The notes: a model not told the origin generated them from the sequence alone. 64,000 nucleotides of DNA from Sphagnum magellanicum (GCA_021904315.1 CM038921.1:10012146-10076145); one strand, 5' to 3'. Positions 23,301-36,022 are shown, counted from the first letter of the stretch. A program made the numbers and translations.

Positions 23301-24920
23301 GCTTGGGTATAATAATAAAAAATTGAGAGTATTTTTTTTACTAATCATTTTCTTACAATTAAATCAATCAAGATTAATGTTGCATTTAATTCGTTATTTT
23401 TATTTATTTATAATGAATTGCCTTAACCCTAACTACGACCTCCTTTGGGTATGAAAAGGTTATTGATCCAAGTTTTTGAAAACACCTTGCACTATGACTC
23501 TCCTCAAGTTGGATCTAGTTACGAATATTTGAAATTTTAAAATCACTGGTTATGAAACAAAGGTGAGTGTTCACTTTCAAAAAATGTCAAATAGGAGGGG
23601 GTTTTGAAAAAATAAGACCTAATGGGTACATATGCATATATATCAGGTTTGATACACATTCAATACTCACCCCACACTAGTCTCAACCAATGTTGGGTGG
23701 TTCTCATTCATCGACTGAAAATCAATGCCAATTTTTAATGAAAACCACCATGAAAACTTGCTTGGCAATTTTCATTAGAGGTAAAAATCACTTAATGAGA
23801 ATTACCAAGGTTATCATAGGGCATCAAATCTTAAAATTGGATTAGGTATCACATTTTGAGGAAGGTCCAATTTTCATGGTAAAAAGTAAAATAAGTAAAT
23901 AAATGAATAGTGAATAGTAGTAATATATAATAAATAAGAAGTAAAAATAAAATAAAATAAATAATGAAATAATAAATAAACCAAACTTACCATTTGTGAA
24001 TGTCAAAAATAAAAAGTTAAAATTAAAGAAAATTAAACTTACCATTTATGGAGGTGGTTGCCACGTTAGGGTTAGGGGTTGGGGCACTAACCCTAATGTG
24101 ACGAGCGCCACCTTTTGGGGTTAGGGTTTTAATTTAATTATAAAAAAGGTCTAAGCTCTCTCTTGGGTCCATTTTGCTCCTACTCATTATTACAATTTTA
24201 GATTATTCTTTGTTCTCTTCCACTTTCAAATGCTCTTTTTTTCTTTAGGATTTTAAAAATCTTCTTAATTTTTTTAACGTTTTGTGTTATTTTTAATTCT
24301 TGTTTTCGTTTTCTGCTTTGTTTTGTAAAGTTTGTAATTTGTAAATTGTGTTTTTTTTTCATTGCACTTGCTCCCATTTGTGTTGTTGTTTTTGCTTGTG
24401 TGTTTTTGTTTTCGCTTATGCACAATTGCTCCCTCTTATGCATTCTTATTTGCTTTCGCTTGCATGTTGTTGATCCTACTCTTGTTTGCATGTGGTTGCT
24501 CCCACTTTTGTTTGCCCATGGCTTTTCTTACCTACATGTGGTTGTTCCTTGTCCATTGCTACTCCCTGCCTTGTGCTATTCGTTGCTCATGGCTACTCCC
24601 CACCCATCATTGCTCTTGTTGCTAGTCTTCACTTTTCTAAAGTACCTCTAGTTCCCTTTATTATTGTTATTCTAGCTTGTCCATTGTTGCTCCTCACTTG
24701 TGTTTCCCTACATGGTATTCCCGCCCGCTATCTTTGCCTTGTGTAGGTAGTCTTTGGAGCTACAAACAACAAGCAAAATCTAGCAAACAACAAGGTAAGT
24801 TTTTTCTTTTTAAAAAATTTCATTTTCTATTCGATCATTTAAAATTTTTTCTTTTAATTCAAATTTTTCAAAATTTTAATTATACAATATGATATAATTT
24901 TATTTTTATTGATTTTGTAG

Positions 24921-25166
24921 GACCAATGGTGGGAGAAACATGAGTCTAGATTTCTTGTAGTTAACTTTCTTGTAAAACAAATTTTAGGAATTGTAAGTTC
25001 TCAAATCGAAATTAAATGCATTTTTTGTTTTGTTGGAATTTTGACAAGCCTTAGAAGATGTTGGTTACAATCTGAAACTTTAGATAAATTAATTTTTGTT
25101 AGCCAAAATTGGCCCAATGATCCTAGGGTAAGATGTAATATGCTATCAACCTTGATGGAGTTCATA
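24921..25166 (+). pseudogene. hAT transposase C-terminal exon (82 codons) in element C
   Basis: The frame opens right after a splice acceptor (TTTTGTAG) and runs DQWWEKHESRFLVVNFL, then QILGIVSSQIEIKCIF, ILTSLRRCWLQ, then ETLDKLIFVSQNWPND, to a TAA at 25167. This is the complete hAT C-terminal dimerisation block in its usual order and in one frame. A good donor (CAAG/GTAAGT) at 24795 defines a 126-base intron before it, and the frame upstream of that donor is open for at least 16 codons. Upstream of that is a low-complexity TTGCTCC-rich tract rather than a recognisable transposase core, so the protein is probably incomplete. Family: plant hAT superfamily. Confidence 0.75.
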
Positions 25167-25521
25167 TAAAAGGGTGAAATTGTAGAGGAGGAGTGGGAAG
25201 AATTTGAAAGGAAGTTGGAAAGGGAGGAAATTGTAAATATGAACTCTTTATATTAAAAAAAATATTTTTCATCATTTATTAATTCACTTAGTTCACCATT
25301 TATTATGATCATAAGAAAAGAAACACAAAAGAAACCAAAAAAAAAAAAAAGTGAAAAAAGAGAAAAAAAAAAAAGCCCTTGATTTATGAGAGCTGACTTG
25401 TGAGAACCGCCCTTGAAAACTGATGGTTCAAAATTATGTGAGACCCACCAATCTTGAAAATCACTTAATTGGATTTTTTCTTAAATTTCAAAACCGAGGC
25501 GATTCTCAGAATGGGAAATTT

Positions 25522-25522
<1 letters not shown>

Positions 25523-25573
<51 letters not shown>
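25523..25573. repeat. Poly-A tract of 51 bases
   Basis: An unbroken A run near the right end of hAT element C. Its length may be affected by replication or sequencing slippage. Confidence 0.95.
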
Positions 25574-25575
<2 letters not shown>

Positions 25576-25652
25576 TGAGGCAATTCTCAGAACCTGCCCC
25601 CAAAAACCCGAATCGACGATTCTCATGAAAAAGTGTGAACTGCCCAACACTG

Positions 25653-26433
25653 GCTTTGCCTATACCAGTGTTGGGTGGGTATTTGATCTATTAATAACCA
25701 CCATTTTCAAAAAAAAAATTAATATTCCAAAAACATTATAGGCTGTTTAAAAAATAAAATTAAAAAGACCCATTTGTTCCTATTATTTCAAAAACCTCAA
25801 AGAACTCACAGTTAAATTGTGATGAGTGCTTGTTTGACATTTTAAATTTTCTTTTTAGAACCAATGAATATGAATCCTAAGAACTGCCTTATAATAGACC
25901 AAGGGTGTGGTAATATGGTGCAATTTTGAATACAGCCCAACTAGTTTGCTCCTTTCCAAAGAATGGAATGCACATTTTAGAATGTTGTTTCAATTTATTG
26001 TCAAGATACAAGTAATGTTGCTACCTGGCTAATATGAAGCTGGGGTGGATTGATCTTCACAGCAAGCCAAAAGGAAAAGGGATTGATGCACACAAGGTTG
26101 GGCATGGTAGCAATAAGCCGTTAAACCACTCAAATAATTGGTTGTTGCATGTATGGAAAAGAAGGCAAAAGATTATGAATCTGGCAGAGCTGCAACATGG
26201 GTGGTTTTTATGAGAAGCATGTAGGGTCTGCAACACTAACTATGTGGCAGTGAAAGAAGAAGAAGAAGAAGAAGAAGCACAACACAGTAGTGGGTCATTG
26301 AGTAATTACTCTTATCCATATAGATTGGGGGAGGAGAGGAGAGGAGAGGAGAGAAGAGTAGTTGGGGGGAGGGGGGGACTCATCTATAGAATACCCATGC
26401 AAGGAATGAACAACCATCCCATTCAACATTGAA
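25653..26433. other. Spacer with an unpaired hAT end
   Basis: CAGTGTTGGGTGGGTATTTG begins at 25666, preceded by gcctatac. It matches the termini of element B, but no partner end with the same octamer was found. The rest has GAA and GGAGA simple repeats (about 26250 and 26331) and no gene. Confidence 0.5.
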
Positions 26434-28717
26434 GTCCAAGGCAAGGATATTATTGTGTCTAGATTCATTATAGAGTATAGTAGCTTAAGGGATTTTGGCC
26501 CAGCACCTACGTAATAGGTCTATTTTTATATGAGGATTTTTGAAAGATGATATTTTGGATTGTGTTAAAAGTTGAGATTAGTTATAGAGTTATAATATCT
26601 TGAAGGATTTTGGTTTCTTTTAGATGATTTTTTGAAGATTGTATTTTTGCATGGTGAAATATTTGAGTTTTCATAGTTCTTCTTTTGCCTTAAGATACCC
26701 TTTTTAATGTAAATGGCAAGGCCACACTTTGTGTGACACACCCCCTTGTTTTGTTAGGTATATGTTCAAAACCAGCCCTTGAAACACCATAATCAAGACA
26801 CACCCCTTCTTTTAGAATTGGAACAAGTTGTCAGAACCTGAGACTTGGCAAAATCTTTAACTAGCATAAATGGCAGGCTCCAAGGGCATTTAAGCCTCGA
26901 CCATACCTAGTGTGTATCCCTCTACATGTCATATATGCTATAAAAGTTCTTGTACCCTGATACACAAGCTGCTCCCTCCCTTTCTTTGCTCTCCTAATTA
27001 AAAGGCCCTGGACACCCCATCTATTTTGAATATGGGTTTTTGCACTTACTTCTTACAATTTGGGTTGATCTAATAATCATCAGGGACATTTTGTAGGGCC
27101 ATTGGTTTGTATGCAAGTATTTCTCAGTCTAGTCTCTTTGAATCCTCCCATCATTAATGAAATGTGTGTCGGCTCTTGTTCCCCTCTGATTTGCATTAAC
27201 CCAACCCTAACCCTAACCCATTCCTTTCTTCATACATTTAAGTATATCAGTTCCCATGAGTGTCTTTTCTTTCAATTTTATGGTGTAGCTGATCTCTGGA
27301 TCATCTTTAAGCCAATTTAGCCAAATTTGGCTATTAGAAAAAATTTAGAGGAAAATTTTTAAAACAGCCTTTTCTTTTTTGCTACTTGATTGAACCATTT
27401 AGAGAAATCTGGCTATTTTAAATTTTCAAAAAACTTTTGAATTTTTTTTTCATGAACTCAATGAATTTACAACATAGAAGTTGAAATATTCACACTAAAA
27501 CATGGCTGCTTCTTATCAGACCCATCCTCCAGATTCATAAAAACCATGCTTTTTTTCTAGTGTACCTGGAGAGCAACTTACTTAGCATAAAAAAGTCGAC
27601 TGGCTTTATGAAAATACAATTGCCCGCCATGTTACATTTCATAAAGCCCCTCGCGGTTTTCTCCCATGATACCCAGTGGGTATCAAATGGGTATCCACCT
27701 GGTAACATGGGATTTTTTTTATAAAAAATGCATGTAAGGGCCAAGGGCACGGCTGATACAAGAATCAGGCCCATCTTGATCCACCTTGCACACGCCTTTA
27801 TTCCCAATTATGCCCAATTATGCCTAGGGCCTTGGGTGTTACCTACCTATACATCAACAACTAAAACCATAACTTACTTCTTCCAAATCTCCATGGCAAC
27901 AACAGCACTTCACACCATGGTAATAATACTTTGAATTGAGAGCCACCAGAATGAATGAGGCAACTTCTGGAAGGAAAGAGAAATCTTGTCATGCAGCAGC
28001 GTTTCATTACTCCCAAATTTCAACCTGAAAAAATATGATTTCAACCTATACAAAGGATTTTTCATGGACAAAAATGGCCCAAATTTGCCAAATTTTTATG
28101 ATAAGTACTAGTAGGTAGCCAAGAACATAGAAGGATTCTGGTTTCGTTTTCGACTTTCATATTTAGTGTGTAGCCAAATTTGGCTAAATTATCTTCTAGA
28201 TGATTACCACCTTAATAACTACATCAGCAAATACTTAAAAGAAACCCAGATCTTGTAGTCCCTCAATCACTCTTCTCTCTCCACCTTAGGAGGGTGGAAT
28301 TTTGAACGCATTGTCATAATTTATGGAAAGAATTTTGAAAGGTACCCAAGATTCTTTTTTTTTAATACGCATCCTTCGTTCACAATAACAAGGAGTGTGT
28401 CACACTGTCTGTCACCTTGCCATTTAGATTAAAAAGTATCTTAAGCCAGAAGAAGAATTATGGAAACTCAAATATTTCACCATCCGAAAATATAATCTTC
28501 AAAAAATCCTCTAAATAAAAACCAAAATCCTTCAAGATATTATAACTCTATAACTAATCTCAAGTTTCAACACAAGCCCAAAAAATATCTCCTTTCAAAA
28601 ATCCTCATATAAAGATAGACCTATTAGGTATGTAGGGGCCAAAATCCATTAAGCTACTATACTATATAATGAATCTAAACACAATATCCTTTGCCTTGGT
28701 ACTAGGCAAGGCCAATA
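26434..28717. mobile_element. 2.3-kb structure with ~320-bp inverted terminal segments
   Basis: The segment 26434-26757 (from CCAAGGCAAGGATATT to GTGTGACACACCCC) reappears inverted at about 28385-28717, with matching order throughout. Between them lies unrelated AT-rich sequence that itself contains a smaller inverted pair around a TTTAGCCAAATTTGGCTA palindrome (about 27318 and 28171). A third, single copy of the same segment stands at 62550-62885. No coding capacity is recognised. It could be a long-TIR element or two opposed insertions of one short repeat; no clear target duplication was seen. Confidence 0.6.
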
Positions 28718-31709
28718 AACTTGGTGTGTCTCTCTTTCGCTCTTGTGGCATCAAGAGAACAAATGTAGTGTGGCAGCATCATCTTCTTCTTTATTAAAGA
28801 GTGGGGGCATTCACAAGCACCATGTGATTGGGATCTAGTTATTGGCTTTCTGTAGGTGCACTTTGCCCATTCTCTACTCTTTTCATGTTGCAGTTTCTTT
28901 TATGGGCACAGTTTTATGTGGGGACCCAATCAGGGTTTTTTTAAGGAATTTCTTTCTCTAGCCCAAGTGATGACCACCATCTATAGTGAAGATTTATCAA
29001 AATGGTGATCATCCTTAGGAAGATTTGGCCAAATCTGGCTATAAACCAGATGGGGAGTACAAATTATTTAATCAACTTTGTATATTCACGGCCACACATT
29101 GAAAACAAAACAATCTAGCAATTTTCCTTATTCGGTTGCACTTCTAGCGATGGAAACCTTCCAAAATCATTTTCTGAATTTTATTTTATTTTTTCTTTTA
29201 GGCTACATTTTGCCAACCAAAAAAAAAAGGCTGGACCCAATAAGCACAGCATAGTATACCAGTGTTTAGATTTTTTGAGAACTGTATTTATACCCTTCAT
29301 TTTGGTAATGACCCTTCCTTGGGGCTTTACCTTATAGAGGAGTGGATGGGAGATCCTTGCATTGTGGAAAAACCCCTATCAACATTGGCAGCATACTCCC
29401 TGATAAAATTGAGAGAATCTGATGGATATATGAATCTTGTCCTGATCAAACCAGCACCAATTGATGAAACCCTGCCAATCATAAATAAACCAAAGCACCC
29501 CAAAAAAGGCGAATACAAGGAACAAAATAGAAGGACCCACGTCCAAGAAGACAAGAGAACCATATAAGAGGGTCAACTACAAAGGGAACATCAAGTTCTT
29601 GAACCCTCTCTTGTTGCAAGAAACATATCAAATAGGGAAAGGTGAGGACTTCCTGAAAAGACAACTAGCCTAGAAGAACCCTCACCTAGGACAATAGCGA
29701 TCGCTTGTGCATGTTGTAATGCCATTGACACCCTCTATTTTTAAAATGTGCACGAAATTGAAAAAGGTGGGCCTCTAGTGCATTTCACTCTCCACATTAT
29801 GTTGGCACATCAATCAAGAAACATGTCCGCCTATTGGTGTAAACATCCAAAAGCTTTCACACATAGAGGAAGAAACATATTTGTTGAAGATCAATGATGA
29901 TAAAAATCATCCTTCACTTCAATCGTAACTATTGTCGCAACCTCACAAAAAAAAAACAGCCCATGAAACCAAATCAACTTGAATGCGATCAGTGATGACA
30001 ACAACTGCCATTGTGTGAACATAATAAACTGATAACACAATGTTGATTTAACAACACAAGGACTATAAGACAAAGAACGAAAGAACATGAGTCTGCTATC
30101 ATGAGATATGAAATCTCACATCTCTCTCACAGTAGTCACAAAAGCATCTCAAACCAATTAATCGATCAGTTATGAAAGATGTGAGATATATGAGTTTTGG
30201 GTGCTCAAAGTGAGTGCATATTAACATCTCACTAAGTTGGAAATTAAGATCAGGGGTAGATGACATGCATTGCAGTTTGACCTTGGATTTGTTGCAAGTC
30301 CCTGCATTTTTTGCTTTGGAAATCTGAACCCCTCGTACATTTTTAATGATTATCTTTAGAGGAATTTTATACAAAGTACATGGAAGCTTCACTTTAGTAC
30401 ATAGTCAAACGAAATCAAAGTCATTTGTTTTGTCAGAAGAGTTTACTGATCACTGTTTGGTTTTTTTTTTTGCATTTTTGTGATCTAGGTAGCTGTTACA
30501 GTGCCCAAACTTCAACCATCACCTAACTAGCTGCCATATCTTTATTCATTAAAGTGCTACAAACAAAAAACAATTCTTTAATAAAATCTTTTTGTTTATT
30601 GGGAATTAGCAACCTATGGACAGAGCAAGGTCAGGCCCTAGGGTGATCAAATTGGAGTCTAAATTGGGTATACTTAAATATTATTTGCTTTGAAAAACAC
30701 AAAACACCACTACAATATTGAGAGTGTTACTGCTTGCTTTGTGCAGTGTTGTCCTTTTGGAGGTAAAATATGAGTGGAGATCACAAGAGAGAGAGAGAAT
30801 CGATGCGGACTAGGTAAGCAGAAAAAGCTCACTGAGCTAGGTAACGCCCTAGGTCAAGGGCATCACCGTAAGAAGGGCCCTGTGTCAGGCAGGAGCTGAG
30901 CATGGGCCTGCTTCTGGTAATGCCCTTGACTGATGTGAAGCATGATACTAGAAAAAACAAATAGGAGGCGCTCAAAAATTGGGAGATATTTCCCAAAAAC
31001 ACAAGATACCTCCCAAAAATCAAAACACCCGACAAACAAATTATGAGGCACTGATGTTGACAACATATCAAATTTGGCCCTCCAATTACACTAACAAAAT
31101 TCCCAGAGTGCCTTGGGGTTACCACCGCAGACAGTCCAGGCACAGTCTAAGAGCTAAGACTATTCCAGGTAACCAGCTTGGATACAGAATATGACGCTGA
31201 ATGTCCAATGAGGAAGAGACACATCATTGAAACAGCTGGTGAAGCTTGTGGCGAAGCCAGCTACCCAGCCAGCCAGCAAGAAGAGCAAGGATTAAGGAAT
31301 GTCTGATGCTTTTTCTCCAAGGCAACGCACTCTCCACCATTAGGAAAGGGAATTGAGAATTCAGTTGGCTGCATGAGATTCAGTTGATGAGGGGAAAACA
31401 AAGATGATAGAAATGGCATTGTTCCAAAAAGGAAGGACTAATAAATTACTCATATACCCATGACCACATTGCACTGTCTTCACTCTTCTGCACCCAACTA
31501 GTTTGTAGCTCAATGGACAGCCGTTTTTGTAATCAGTTACATTGATCTCCATAATAAGATTCCATGACTTCAATTTCTCAAAATGGTGGTGTCCCTTTGA
31601 GCTATTTAAGGGGAGGGAGAGAGGGTGTGGGACAAGTGGAGGAGTGTGTTCAGTCTTTAAGAACTTGGACCCATCATAAGTTATTCCATGGGTGTTGTAT
31701 GTTGTTGTT
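28718..31709. other. Spacer without supported gene
   Basis: Open frames (for example 29262-29567, 30829-31143) show no family resemblance. A short block around 29462-29500 (GATGAAACCCTG...CAAAGCACCC) is echoed near 32246-32285, suggesting a dispersed repeat. A CCAAATCTGGCTA/GATGATC-type motif near 28995-29045 belongs to the family discussed under 27318. Confidence 0.4.
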
Positions 31710-31960
31710 CCCTTTACTCTTTTGCTATACTTGGGTGCTCAGCCATTTTGTTTGTTGTTGTACTCTTTACTCTTGTGATATACTTGGGTACTTGGCCATT
31801 TTGTTTGTTGTTGTACTCTTTACTCTTTTGCTATACTTGGGTGCTCAGCCATTTTGTTTGTTGTTGTACTCTTTACTCTTGTGATATACTTGGGTACTTG
31901 GCCATTTTGTTTGTTGTTGTACTCTTTACTCTTTTGCTATACTTGGGTGCTCCGCCATTT
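31710..31960. repeat. 53-bp minisatellite with two alternating monomer types
   Basis: Monomers start at 31710, 31763, 31816, 31869 and 31922, exactly 53 bases apart. Types alternate A-B-A-B-A: type A has TTTGCTATAC and GTGCTCAGCC (GTGCTCCGCC in the last copy), type B has TTGTGATATAC and GTACTTGGCC. The overlapping Cys/Leu-rich open frames at 31564-31978 are repeat-driven. Confidence 0.95.
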
Positions 31961-34900
31961 AGAGCACATGATATTTAAATGAGTCAAAGTGAACAGAGTC
32001 TGAACTCACTCTCTCTGAACCTGATCTGTATATATTCAGACCAATTTGGGTTCTCCTACTAAGTTTAGTGGAGGCCTTCTTTGTGACACTCTTATGGACA
32101 CCATGTGGCATTTGGACCATTCCACATTATGGCTTATGAGCAGATGCATGTTTTGGATGAAGCTCTAAATTCTTATTGAACATTGAGTCTACCCGCATTC
32201 AACTGGTTGCCTGAAACAATCCCTTCAAACTCCGACTCTACATGATGAAACCCTGGCAAGCTTGATAAAACAAAGCACCCAGCAAAGGGGCAAAGGAAGA
32301 ACAAAGGGAAAGGATGCACTCCCAGCCAAAAGTGCAAAGACCCAAACTGGGTCACTCTACATACTTCATTTATGTTTTGTACCTTTGCAAGTGACTAGAG
32401 TAATCATAGGGAAAATTCTCTTCTTTGTCATTTGTGTACCTAGTGGGTTGTCTCAAAATCACTCCATGGGAGTTGCAATGTATGTAAACTATTTGTTGAT
32501 CATCTTGCATACATATGATCTCTTCAACTGCACTACAAAAATGCCATTCCAAAATCTAGTAAAGCATTGGCCATCTTAAGCAATCCCATCCAAGCATTCT
32601 CCATGATCTCACACATGATTTGTTCATTTGTGAGCCAATATGGCGAGTTAATGTCTGAGTGTGCCTTGTTGATGCAAACATGACGTTCAACAAATTAGCA
32701 TTTGTTGGGATGTTTGTGTTTCACCAATTTATATGTGCATGTGACTTCAGCTAATATCATAACATGGAGTTTAGTTGTTATGAAACTAATAATTTTGGAG
32801 AAATTGGATTATGATGTTAAGGAAATCAAGAATTGGCACAGAATCTCTACTATTATGTGGGGTTTTTGTTCATTCAAGATGGATCTTGTAGAAAATGAAA
32901 ACCTCTAAAAGATAATGTCCTTAAATAATCTCACAAATGCTTCAAACCTCATGACTTTTACATGTTCAATTCATTCATGTGAATAATTTCAAAGCCTTTT
33001 GCATGGGACACCACTTAGAATACTCTCATTGACAAATGTTGTTGAAGTCATGACTTATTTACCTAAAATGGCACATAATGTGTCGATGCTCTTGTTGGTA
33101 GATAATTGCATTTAATTGTCAACACAAGTCAAAACAATTTGGGCTTTGTGTTACTTTTCATTAATAGTGACAATCCTTTTCTTTTTTTTCTTATGATCTC
33201 ATATGGCTTTCAATAGTTCATCATTATTTATGTTAGTGTCAAATTTCGTTTGAAATAATATAAATTTCATAAAATGAAAAGGAAAATGTTCATTTTCATT
33301 TTCATATTCATGTTGATGGGTAGGAAAAGGAGTGGGATAGTTATAAGGATAGGAAATCTATCTCTGAAGCAAGGTGATTGTTTTGTTTTGTTTTATCATG
33401 CTGAGATCTCCCAAACCATCGCACTTCATGTTGTGCTCTTGGTATTGAAAGCTCTTGCTGACTTGAAATTATTTGGACCTACCATGTGGAAGTTATTGAC
33501 TATTGAACCATTTTCTCAATGAAAATAAAATAAAATCGAAACAAAAAATTATATTAGAATTTGAAGGTGTTCTTTGTGTTGTTGGAAAGCCTTGGGTGGG
33601 TCAAATTTAATAGTCTATTTTACAATTTTCAAAACTAAAATGTGAAAGATTTTTTTTTTGAGTGAATTTTGTTCCTGAAAATTTAAACAAATTGCAAAAA
33701 TTGGGTTTGAAAAGAAAAATCAGTTGAGCCCTCAATGTGTTCACACTTGGAAGTTGAGGCAATAGCATAGGCTATGCTAGTAATTATTAAGAAAGGAGTG
33801 AAATAGTTATAAGGATAGGAGATAGTTATTAAGAAAGAAGTGAGGTAGCTAGGCTTGGAAATGGGGTAGATATGAATTGATTTTGGAATTGTCCAAAGAT
33901 GACCATATGAAGAATTATGCAAATCTCTCATATACCAATTTCTCAAAATTTCTCATTACTAGAATTTGATTATATAATGTCACCAACATAATAGTCAATA
34001 TTTTAGTAAAATTTGATGAATACATGGATTACTTCAAACATGGCCACAATTTACAAACCAAACCAAAAATCACTTTTAAATCACAACAAATATTGCAATT
34101 TTTGAACTTTGAGTTATCGCAATTTGTAACATTAACCCCTAGATGCTTAATGAGTCAAAAATGGTTTTTTGAATTTTAAATTAATCTAGTAAGGATACCA
34201 AAAAAAAATTTTTTTTTTTTTTGTTGGGCCATGTGGAGTGTGGTTGTGAGCTTCACATGGCATGTTGATCGGAGAATTACATGTCAATTTAAAAGGGGGT
34301 AATCACAAGGCATGTAGGCACCTCTCATGGGGTGGGAGATTTGGTTGAAGGTAAAAACCAATCAATTACATGATGGTAAGTTTTAGCATAAATTGCGCTT
34401 ATATTGGGAAGGGGGGCGGGGAATGGGCATCAAAGAGTCATTCTAATCCATTGGAACTTGGTTGATTTACTATAATCAAGTTTTGATCATGTGTTGTAGT
34501 TTTGAGCTCTTTTCATACCTCTAGTAATCACAAGATGGCGTATAAGCACATAGTGTAAGATTTTTTATATGGTTGTTTGACTTTGCCCTCTATTAGTCCA
34601 TAGTTTGGTGATTGCTTGGGCATCCAACACCTACCCACCTTGTGATGGTACCAATCAAAACGTTACATCTCATCATCCTTCAAAGCATTGGGCCATAATT
34701 TTTTTTGTCACAACTCATCCATGATCTTCACTTCAAATTCAACAATTCATTTATTTATTTGATGCGTCAAATCTTAGATTTAAAAAAATTTAACAATTTC
34801 AATTGTAGGAATATAAAAAAGCTTCCAAGAGGCTCCAAGCACATCTAGGGTTAATTGAACATTTTTATTTCTAATGTTTTATATGTTTCAAGCATGAGGT

Positions 34901-35887
34901 TGGAATAAGCATGCTAATCCAGCTAGTTTTTAAATAATTTCAAACCTTTGGTTTACAACAATTTTGTTGAATAAATGAAACTCAATATGTCATTTAGAAG
35001 GAATACAATGACTAAAGTAAATGTTCACATTTTTGGATAAAAAGAAATTCAAAAAATCTTTGAACAACCAAGTTGGTGCAATGAGCAAAATAATAATTAC
35101 AATGTCATTTTAGTTTTAAAGTCCAAAACATTACTGAAATCCAAGGTTGACCAATCTAAATGTTATTGGTTCTTCAATCAGTCAACCCTATATACAAAAA
35201 CACACAATAAAAATGATAAGATTATAGAGGTACTATTATCAATGACCTTCAATATATATATATATATATATATAATTTTATTTTCCAATCCTATACCATA
35301 TAGGCATGGATGTTCATTTACAATTACTTATCAATTGATGTAATGATATGAAATCAATATGAAATTGTATAATCAACATCTTTGTCATTTTTTGTCATCC
35401 TCATAATTAACTTATCCATGTATTTAACCATTTGCCAATAGAGTTTATCCAACACTTATGCAAACTACTGTTAATTTAATAATGTTAAAATGTTTATTCA
35501 CATGCTTTCATAATGGTTAATGGATTGTCATCATTCAAATATATGAAACAAGGTGTCTTTTTAATTTATAGTAAAATATTTTCATTTTTACATAGATTAT
35601 AATGTGGGTTGATATAATTTTAAACAAATTTCACTTTGTGACTCGATTCTCCAACATTTTCCCCCCTACATATTCCTAAAAACTATTTAGCTTCAAACTA
35701 AACAAATTACCTTTACCTTCAATTTTACTATAAAACTCATATTCCATTCCAAAATGGTTGCCATTCATTCCCACATCACATTCTACCCATGGCAACTTCA
35801 TAACCCATGGACATTGAAATTGTTAATCAAATTGAAATTTTTCCTTAAAAATTTTCTTTGTAAAAGTTAGGTGATTCAAATACTTAT
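31961..35887. other. AT-rich spacer
   Basis: No gene recognised. A CACTACAAAAATGCC sequence at about 32532 looks like a CACTA-type end, but no partner was found. A (TA)n run lies at about 35251-35272. Confidence 0.4.
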
Positions 35888-36022
35888 CACGACAAAAGAT
35901 GTCCATGTATGCCAAGTGATTTCACTAGTTTTTTAGTGAATTCACTAATTGGGGATGCAATGAATTCATTGGTTTAGTGAACAAGGACTACTAGTGAACT
36001 ACACCCACATTTTGTAGTAGTG
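35888..36022. mobile_element. Short CACTA-derived MITE (about 135 bp)
   Basis: Left end CACGACAAAAGATGTCC (CACTAC with one change); right end ACATTTTGTAGTAGTG, the complement of CACTACTACAAAATGT. AGTGAATTCACTAA and AGTGAACTAC motifs lie inside. It is a close relative of 17449-17602 and of the termini of the 5.5-kb element at 46368. The flanking triplets (TAT/ATT) do not match exactly. Confidence 0.6.

Larger units (their letters stand above)
19673..23679. mobile_element. hAT element B (4.0 kb) with decayed transposase and 8-bp target duplication
   Basis: Ends are TAGTGTGGGGAGGGTATTTG on the left and, read inward, TAGTGTGGGGTGAGTATTG on the right. The flanking octamer is gtctcaac on both sides (19665-19672 and 23680-23687). 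Inside are an ACA/GACAC-rich low-complexity tract (about 20250-20720), a minus-strand hAT transposase tail (20874-21115) and a fold-back repeat array (22085-23300). The same TIR type, CAGTGTTGGGTGGGTATTTG, starts again at 25666. Stops in the transposase show the element is dead. Confidence 0.8.
23688..25652. mobile_element. hAT element C (about 2.0 kb) with transposase tail
   Basis: Starts CAATGTTGGGTGGTTCTCAT directly after the octamer gtctcaac that also flanks elements A and B. Ends ...CTGCCCAACACTG at 25652; read inward, the right end is CAGTGTTGGGCAGTTCACAC, close to the left end of element A. The eight bases to its right (gctttgcc) do not match gtctcaac, so the right boundary has either been rearranged or belongs to another copy. 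The last exon of a hAT transposase lies at 24921-25166 on the + strand. Confidence 0.7.

Noticed and set aside
25465-25741. Poly-Lys / poly-Phe open frames
   Set aside because: They are translations of the 51-base poly-A tract.
31564-31978. Cys/Leu-rich membrane-like open frames
   Set aside because: Repeat-driven: the 53-bp monomer is read in successive frames.
32440-32560. GVAMYVNYLLIIL, reminiscent of the YVDD box of copia reverse transcriptase
   Set aside because: The catalytic DD is absent and no neighbouring reverse-transcriptase, RNase H or integrase blocks were found. Too short to call.
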